Assembly: GCA_038239195.1 (NCBI GenBank)
Contig: JBBSEZ010000172.1
Coordinates: 1 to 18,894 of the forward strand
Direction: 5' to 3'
Origin: JBBSEZ01 sp038239195
GTDB taxonomy: Bacteria; Planctomycetota; Planctomycetia; Gemmatales; Gemmataceae
DNA: 18,894 nt
The position numbers and the translations under genes were made by a program. Every line of letters begins with the position of its first letter. The stretch's first letter is position 1. Positions 15,953 through 18,894 of this stretch are shown piece by piece. The notes below the pieces were generated by a model. The model was not told the DNA's origin, did not search any database, and was given only the letters and a program-made list of their open reading frames with translations.

Positions 15953-17332
15953 CTATCCTTCTGGCTCCGCGCCCTGCGCCCTCAGGCCGTACTTGTCCAG
16001 GAGGCGGTACAACGCGCGGCGGCTGATGCCCAGGGCCCGCGCCGCGTGGGCCTTGTTGCCCCTGGCCTCGCGGAGCACCGTCACGACGTGCCGCCGCTGA
16101 GTCAGGTGCAGGTTCGGCGTGTCGGCGTCCTCGCCATCCTCGCTCGGGCTGTACGCGATCAGTTCCTCCGGCAGGTCGTCGAGCGTGATGGTGTGGTCTT
16201 CGGCGAGGATCTGGGCCCGCTCCATCACGTTGGCCAACTCGCGCACGTTGCCCGGCCAGCCGTAGCGCACCAGCGCCTCCAGCGCCTCCGGCGCGACAAG
16301 CGAGCGAACGGGGCCGAGTTGCCGGCTGGTCAGGAAGTGCTCCACCAACTCGGGGACGTCCTCGCGCCGCTCGCGCAGTGGCGGCAGCGCAAGCGTGATG
16401 ACGTTGAGGCGGTAGTAGAGGTCCTCGCGAAACCGCCCCGCCTTGATGTCGTCCTCCAGCCGGCGGTTCGTCGCGGCCACCACCCGGACGTCGGCGTACC
16501 GCTCGGCTGTGGCGCCCACCCGCCGATAGTGGCCGTCCTCGAGCACGCGCAACAGTTTGGCCTGAAGCCCCCCGGCCATCTCGCCGATCTCGTCGATGAA
16601 CAGGGTGCCGCCCTCGGCGACCTCGACCAGCCCCGGCTTGGCCTGGACCGCGCCGGTGAACGCCCCCTTCTCGTGGCCGAACAGCTCGCTCTCCAGCAGG
16701 CTCTCCTGAAGGGCGGCGCAGTTGACCGTCACCAGGGGGCGGTCGCGCCGGGGGCTGTTGGCATGCAGAGCGCGGGCCACCAGCTCCTTGCCCGTGCCGC
16801 TCTCGCCGCGCACCAGCACGGTGGCGTCGGTACACGCGACCTTCTCGATCAGGGCAACCACCTTGCGCAGCGCCGGCCCGGAGCCGACCAGCCGGTAGCG
16901 CGGCGACTCATAACGCACCTTGGCAACCCACTGCCGCTCGCGGCGAGCCAGGCGGGCCTTCTCGAGGGCCTTCTGGACGTGGACCTCCAGGTCGGCGAGG
17001 CGGAACGGCTTGGTGAGGTAGTCGTAGGCGCCCTTCTTCATGGCCTGGACCGCCGTCTCGATGCTGCTGTGGGCGGTGAGCATCAGCGCCTCGACCTCGG
17101 GCTGGAGCTCCTTGAGCCGAGCCAGTAACTCCATGCCGTCCATGCCCGGAAGGTGCAGGTCGAGCAGGGCCACGTCGTAGCGGGCGTTTGCCGCGGCGGC
17201 CAGCGCCTCCTCGGCGCTGGTCGCCGCCGTGACGGCCAGGCCCAGGGCCTTGAAGCGGCTGGCCAGGGAGCCGCGCAACTCCTCGTCGTCGTCCACGATG
17301 AGCAGCCGGACGGGAGGAACAGAGGTCGGCAT
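15953..17332 (-). CDS. sigma-54-dependent response regulator, NtrC family
   Basis: Cytoplasmic transcription activator, 459 residues, with three parts. The receiver domain (about 8-120) has acidic pocket D14-D16, phospho-acceptor D58 in LLDLHLPGMDG, T86 and K108. The AAA+ domain (about 145-380) has Walker A GESGTGKE at 176-183, GAFTGA at 223-228 and Walker B GGTLFIDE at 241-248. The C-terminal Fis-type helix-turn-helix reads RGNKAHAARALGISRRALYRLLDKYGL. All residues for sigma-54 contact and ATP use are present. The ATG at 17332 directly precedes the receiver fold, although its ribosome site is weak; longer frames run into repeat DNA. No partner histidine kinase is in the window. The neighbouring CBS genes have sigma-54-type promoters and are likely targets (inference). 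Confidence 0.95.
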   Translation of the reverse strand: MPTSVPPVRLLIVDDDEELRGSLASRFKALGLAVTAATSAEEALAAAANARYDVALLDLHLPGMDGMELLARLKELQPEVEALMLTAHSSIETAVQAMKKGAYDYLTKPFRLADLEVHVQKALEKARLARRERQWVAKVRYESPRYRLVGSGPALRKVVALIEKVACTDATVLVRGESGTGKELVARALHANSPRRDRPLVTVNCAALQESLLESELFGHEKGAFTGAVQAKPGLVEVAEGGTLFIDEIGEMAGGLQAKLLRVLEDGHYRRVGATAERYADVRVVAATNRRLEDDIKAGRFREDLYYRLNVITLALPPLRERREDVPELVEHFLTSRQLGPVRSLVAPEALEALVRYGWPGNVRELANVMERAQILAEDHTITLDDLPEELIAYSPSEDGEDADTPNLHLTQRRHVVTVLREARGNKAHAARALGISRRALYRLLDKYGLRAQGAEPEG

Positions 17333-17414
17333 GGCAGGCGTTCGCCGTGAGCTCGGGGGCGGAGCGATCGGTTGAATTGTCCCAGCCGCCCGTGCCCGGT
17401 TCAAGGTGACTGTG

Positions 17415-17543
17415 GTGACAAGGTGAGGGGGTGACAAGGTGAAAGCACAAGAACAAGGGCGCCCCAATCCCTCTTTACACCTTACACCTTGTCGCCTTGT
17501 CACCCCGTCACCCTGTCACCTTGTCACCCCCTCACCTTGTCAC
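17415..17543. repeat. 28-bp inverted repeat within a GTGACAAGG tandem-repeat tract
   Basis: The left arm 17415-17442 and right arm 17516-17543 are exact reverse complements over 28 bp with a 73-bp spacer. Each arm contains two copies of GTGACAAGGTG (or its complement) joined by a run of Gs or Cs. Between and beside them (17478-17530) further imperfect copies of CACCTTGT and CACCCTGT follow every 7-9 bp. The tract fills the gap between the minus-strand CBS gene and the activator gene, and the last codons of the CBS gene lie inside it. It may act as a terminator or be a dispersed simple-sequence element; spacing and lack of unique spacers exclude a CRISPR array. Confidence 0.85.
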
Positions 17544-17979
17544 TCGGCGAGGAGGGGACGAGGCGGCGCAGCACGTCCAGGGCGCTGACGACGCCAACCA
17601 GAACGCCGGCGCGATTGACGACGAAGAGGCGGTGGACGTTGAGAGCGCACATCTCCTCGATCACCCGGACCGTGGGCGTCTCCGGGGTGACCGAGAAGAC
17701 GGCCGGGGTCATCAGGTCGCCCACCGGCGCGGGGCCCACGGGCCCTACCGTCTCGCGGTCGTGGATCAGGAGGTCGGTCTGGCTGAGCACGCCGACGGCG
17801 CGGCCGGCCTTGTCGATCACCGGGGCGCCGCTGATGCCCCGATCGACCAGGAAGGCGAGCGCCTCGCGCACCGAGGCCGTCTCGCGGATCGACAACGGGC
17901 TGGGGGTCATCAGCTCCTGGGCCGTCAACTCCCGCAGGGCGGCGGGGGCCTGCATCTCGGACAACGAGGCCTCGTTCAT
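17524..17979 (-). CDS. CBS-domain pair protein
   Basis: Cytoplasmic protein, 151 residues, made of two CBS motifs (about 24-75 and 88-143), which together form one Bateman module that usually binds adenine nucleotides. Diagnostic segments are ELMTPSPLSIRETASVREALAFLVDRGISGAPVID and VGVLSQTDLL, then DLMTPAVFSVTPETPTVRVIEEMCALNVHRLFVV and LVGVVSALDVLRRL. The ATG at 17979 has GGAGG 8 nt upstream. The final residues (PSDKVRG) are encoded by the intergenic repeat tract, so the native C-terminus may have been replaced by repeat sequence. A sigma-54-type promoter lies upstream (18056-18070). It is divergent from the second CBS gene. Confidence 0.92.
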   Translation of the reverse strand: MNEASLSEMQAPAALRELTAQELMTPSPLSIRETASVREALAFLVDRGISGAPVIDKAGRAVGVLSQTDLLIHDRETVGPVGPAPVGDLMTPAVFSVTPETPTVRVIEEMCALNVHRLFVVNRAGVLVGVVSALDVLRRLVPSSPSDKVRG

Positions 17980-18055
17980 GGCTGGTCCTCCGGTTGCGCG
18001 CCCCCGGGCCCGTGCGGGCCGTCGAGCGCTCTGCTCCCATCGCCCTCCTTCAAAA

Positions 18056-18070
18056 GCAAACCCAATGCCG
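18056..18070 (-). promoter_or_regulatory. probable sigma-54 promoter of the minus-strand CBS gene
   Basis: The minus-strand sequence CGGCATTGGGTTTGC has GG (18069-18068) and GC (18057-18056) with exactly 10 bases between, the invariant sigma-54 spacing, and TTTGC at -12. The -24 part (CGGCAT) deviates from TGGCAC at two positions. Transcription would start near 18044, 65 nt before the ATG at 17979. It is weaker than the plus-strand site. Confidence 0.5.
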
Positions 18071-18119
18071 GGTGGAAAAGGTGTCGGACGACCCCACGCC
18101 GCGAGGCCGAGTGCGGCGC

Positions 18120-18168
18120 CCTGTGCGGTTGCGGCCCTCGCCTGTGCGGAAACGGCGTCGCGACGCCG
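18120..18168. promoter_or_regulatory. candidate enhancer: direct repeat plus 16-bp palindrome
   Basis: CCTGTGCGG occurs at 18120-18128 and 18141-18149, 21 bp apart (two helical turns). CGGCGTCGCGACGCCG at 18153-18168 is a perfect palindrome. The palindrome centre is about 77 bp before the predicted plus-strand start and about 116 bp from the minus-strand start, both in the usual range for sigma-54 activator sites. The activator's dyad-binding Fis-type domain would suit such a palindrome, but nothing shows which protein binds. Confidence 0.5.
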
Positions 18169-18210
18169 AGGAAAACGCCTCGTCCGCCCGAAAGCCCCCC
18201 TCGGCGGCGC

Positions 18211-18225
18211 TGGCACGCCCCTTGC
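18211..18225 (+). promoter_or_regulatory. sigma-54 (-24/-12) promoter of the plus-strand CBS gene
   Basis: TGGCACGCCCCTTGC matches the sigma-54 consensus TGGCACG-N4-TTGC at every fixed position, with GG at 18212-18213 and GC at 18224-18225. Transcription should start near 18237, giving a leader of about 52 nt to the ATG at 18289. Such promoters need an AAA+ activator; one is encoded two genes away. Confidence 0.85.
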
Positions 18226-18288
18226 GATAGAGGTGAGGTGGCCCGCACCGGCAACCGGGGCGGCGAAACTCTCCTGACGAGGTGAGCC

Positions 18289-18819
18289 ATGACGACCACG
18301 ATGAAACCGATCCACGACCTCACGGCCGAAGACCTGATGAGCCGCGACCTGGTCGCGATCCCCCGGCAGACGTCGCTGCGGGATGCGGCCCACCTGCTGG
18401 CCGACGCCAAGGTGACCGGCGCGCCCGTCACCGACGAGGCCGGGCGCTGCGTCGGGGCCCTGTCGGCGACCGACCTCGTCCGCTGGATGGACCGTGGCGA
18501 CCAGGCGGCCAAGCGCTGCTTCAGCGAGACGCGCTGCTTCTGCTGCGACTGGGAGGTGCTGGAACTGGAAGCGCTGCCGGTCGATGCGGTGAGCCGCCAC
18601 ATGACCGAGGGCCCGGTCACGGCCAAGCTCACCACGCCGATCGGCGAGCTGTCGCGGTGGATGCTCGACGCCCACATCCACCGGGTCTTCGTCGTGGACG
18701 AGCGCGGCCGGCCCGTCGGCGTCGTCTCCACCACCGACGTCGTGGCGGCAGTGGCGCGCCAGGAGACGCGCGACTTCGTGGCGCCCGACGCGGCGTGGTT
18801 GCCCCCCATGAAAGGATAA
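18289..18819 (+). CDS. CBS-domain pair protein with cysteine cluster
   Basis: Cytoplasmic protein, 176 residues, with two CBS motifs (about 14-66 and 100-160): DLMSRDLVAIPRQTSLRDAAHLLADAKVTGAPVTD, VGALSATDLVRWM, then HMTEGPVTAKLTTPIGELSRWMLDAHIHRVFVVD and VGVVSTTDVVAAV. Between them is a linker with cysteines at 77, 83, 85 and 86 (KRCFSETRCFCCDWEVLELE), absent from the divergent CBS protein; C54 lies in the first CBS motif. The linker could bind a metal or respond to redox state (inference). The ATG at 18289 is preceded by GAGGTGAG. It is transcribed from the sigma-54 promoter at 18211. CBS pairs usually sense AMP/ATP-type ligands and modulate a partner; the partner is unknown. Confidence 0.93.
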   Translation: MTTTMKPIHDLTAEDLMSRDLVAIPRQTSLRDAAHLLADAKVTGAPVTDEAGRCVGALSATDLVRWMDRGDQAAKRCFSETRCFCCDWEVLELEALPVDAVSRHMTEGPVTAKLTTPIGELSRWMLDAHIHRVFVVDERGRPVGVVSTTDVVAAVARQETRDFVAPDAAWLPPMKG

Positions 18820-18854
18820 GGCGGCCGGGAGGTCATGTTGTCCCCACGTAGCCG

Positions 18855-18894
18855 CGACGCGAAGCGCAGCGCGTCCACGCTGCGCTTCGCGTCG
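18855..18894. repeat. perfect 17-bp hairpin at the window edge
   Basis: CGACGCGAAGCGCAGCG (18855-18871) and its exact complement (18878-18894) enclose a 6-nt loop (CGTCCA). The structure starts 36 nt after the stop of the plus-strand CBS gene, so it could stop transcription, although any following U-tract is outside the window. It may be a dispersed genomic repeat. The right arm ends with the window, so the element could be longer. Confidence 0.88.

Larger units (their letters stand above)
17980..18288. other. 309-nt divergent regulatory region between the two CBS genes
   Basis: No gene is seen here. From left to right it holds the ribosome site of the minus-strand CBS gene, a minus-strand sigma-54-like promoter (18056-18070), a 9-bp direct repeat (18120 and 18141), a 16-bp palindrome (18153-18168), a strong plus-strand sigma-54 promoter (18211-18225), and the ribosome site GAGGTGAG of the plus-strand gene. 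Everything found is consistent with shared regulation of the two divergent genes. Confidence 0.7.

Noticed and set aside
17478..17543. Possible CRISPR array in the repeated CACCTTGT tract
   Set aside because: Units are 7-9 bp, imperfect and contiguous, with no unique spacers of 25-40 bp and no cas genes.

Overview
This 18.9 kb high-GC window most likely comes from a planctomycete of the Gemmata type (Gemmataceae). The main reasons are: a 1,252-residue secreted PVC-type protein (sensor-like N-terminus, beta-propeller, HEAT repeats, C-terminal CxxCH heme domain); a remnant of a planctomycete-style leucine-rich-repeat protein; an Uma2-family (DUF820) nuclease gene; and many self-complementary intergenic repeats. 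No database search was possible, so the taxon is an inference from gene style.

Layout. 42-2538 (minus): a two-gene ABC exporter operon, ATPase then permease. 2637-4753 (minus): an MFS organic-anion transporter whose stop codon overlaps the start of an SDR dehydrogenase (ATGA). 4812-4960 (plus): a decayed LRR fragment. 4994-5611 (minus): an Uma2 nuclease gene split by an in-frame TAA. 5646-5711: a perfect 29-bp inverted repeat. 5714-9472 (minus): the large PVC cytochrome/dehydrogenase-like protein. 9637-11283 (plus): a 548-residue protein I do not recognise. 11314-12096 (minus): a frameshifted RND-pump porter-domain relic. 12116-15640 (minus): an NAD-dependent epimerase, a membrane fatty-acid desaturase and a secreted squalene-cyclase-like repeat protein with a CxxCH motif. 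15953-17332 (minus): an NtrC-type sigma-54 activator. 17524-17979 (minus) and 18289-18819 (plus): two divergent CBS-domain-pair proteins. The window ends in a 17-bp perfect hairpin.

The most coherent candidate system is at the right end. The two divergent CBS genes each appear to have a sigma-54 (-24/-12) promoter: a near-perfect one on the plus strand (TGGCACGCCCCTTGC, 18211-18225) and a weaker GG-N10-GC match on the minus strand (18056-18070). Between them lie a 16-bp perfect palindrome and a 9-bp direct repeat spaced 21 bp apart, at typical enhancer distances. The adjacent gene encodes a sigma-54 activator with intact GAFTGA and Fis-type HTH. Together these look like a self-contained regulatory module (activator, enhancer, two nucleotide-sensing proteins). 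One CBS protein also has a cysteine cluster between its two CBS motifs.

The other theme is gene decay. Three relics (LRR, Uma2, RND) lie beside repeats, while the neighbouring metabolic genes are intact. No tRNA, rRNA, CRISPR array, transposase or replication origin was recognised.
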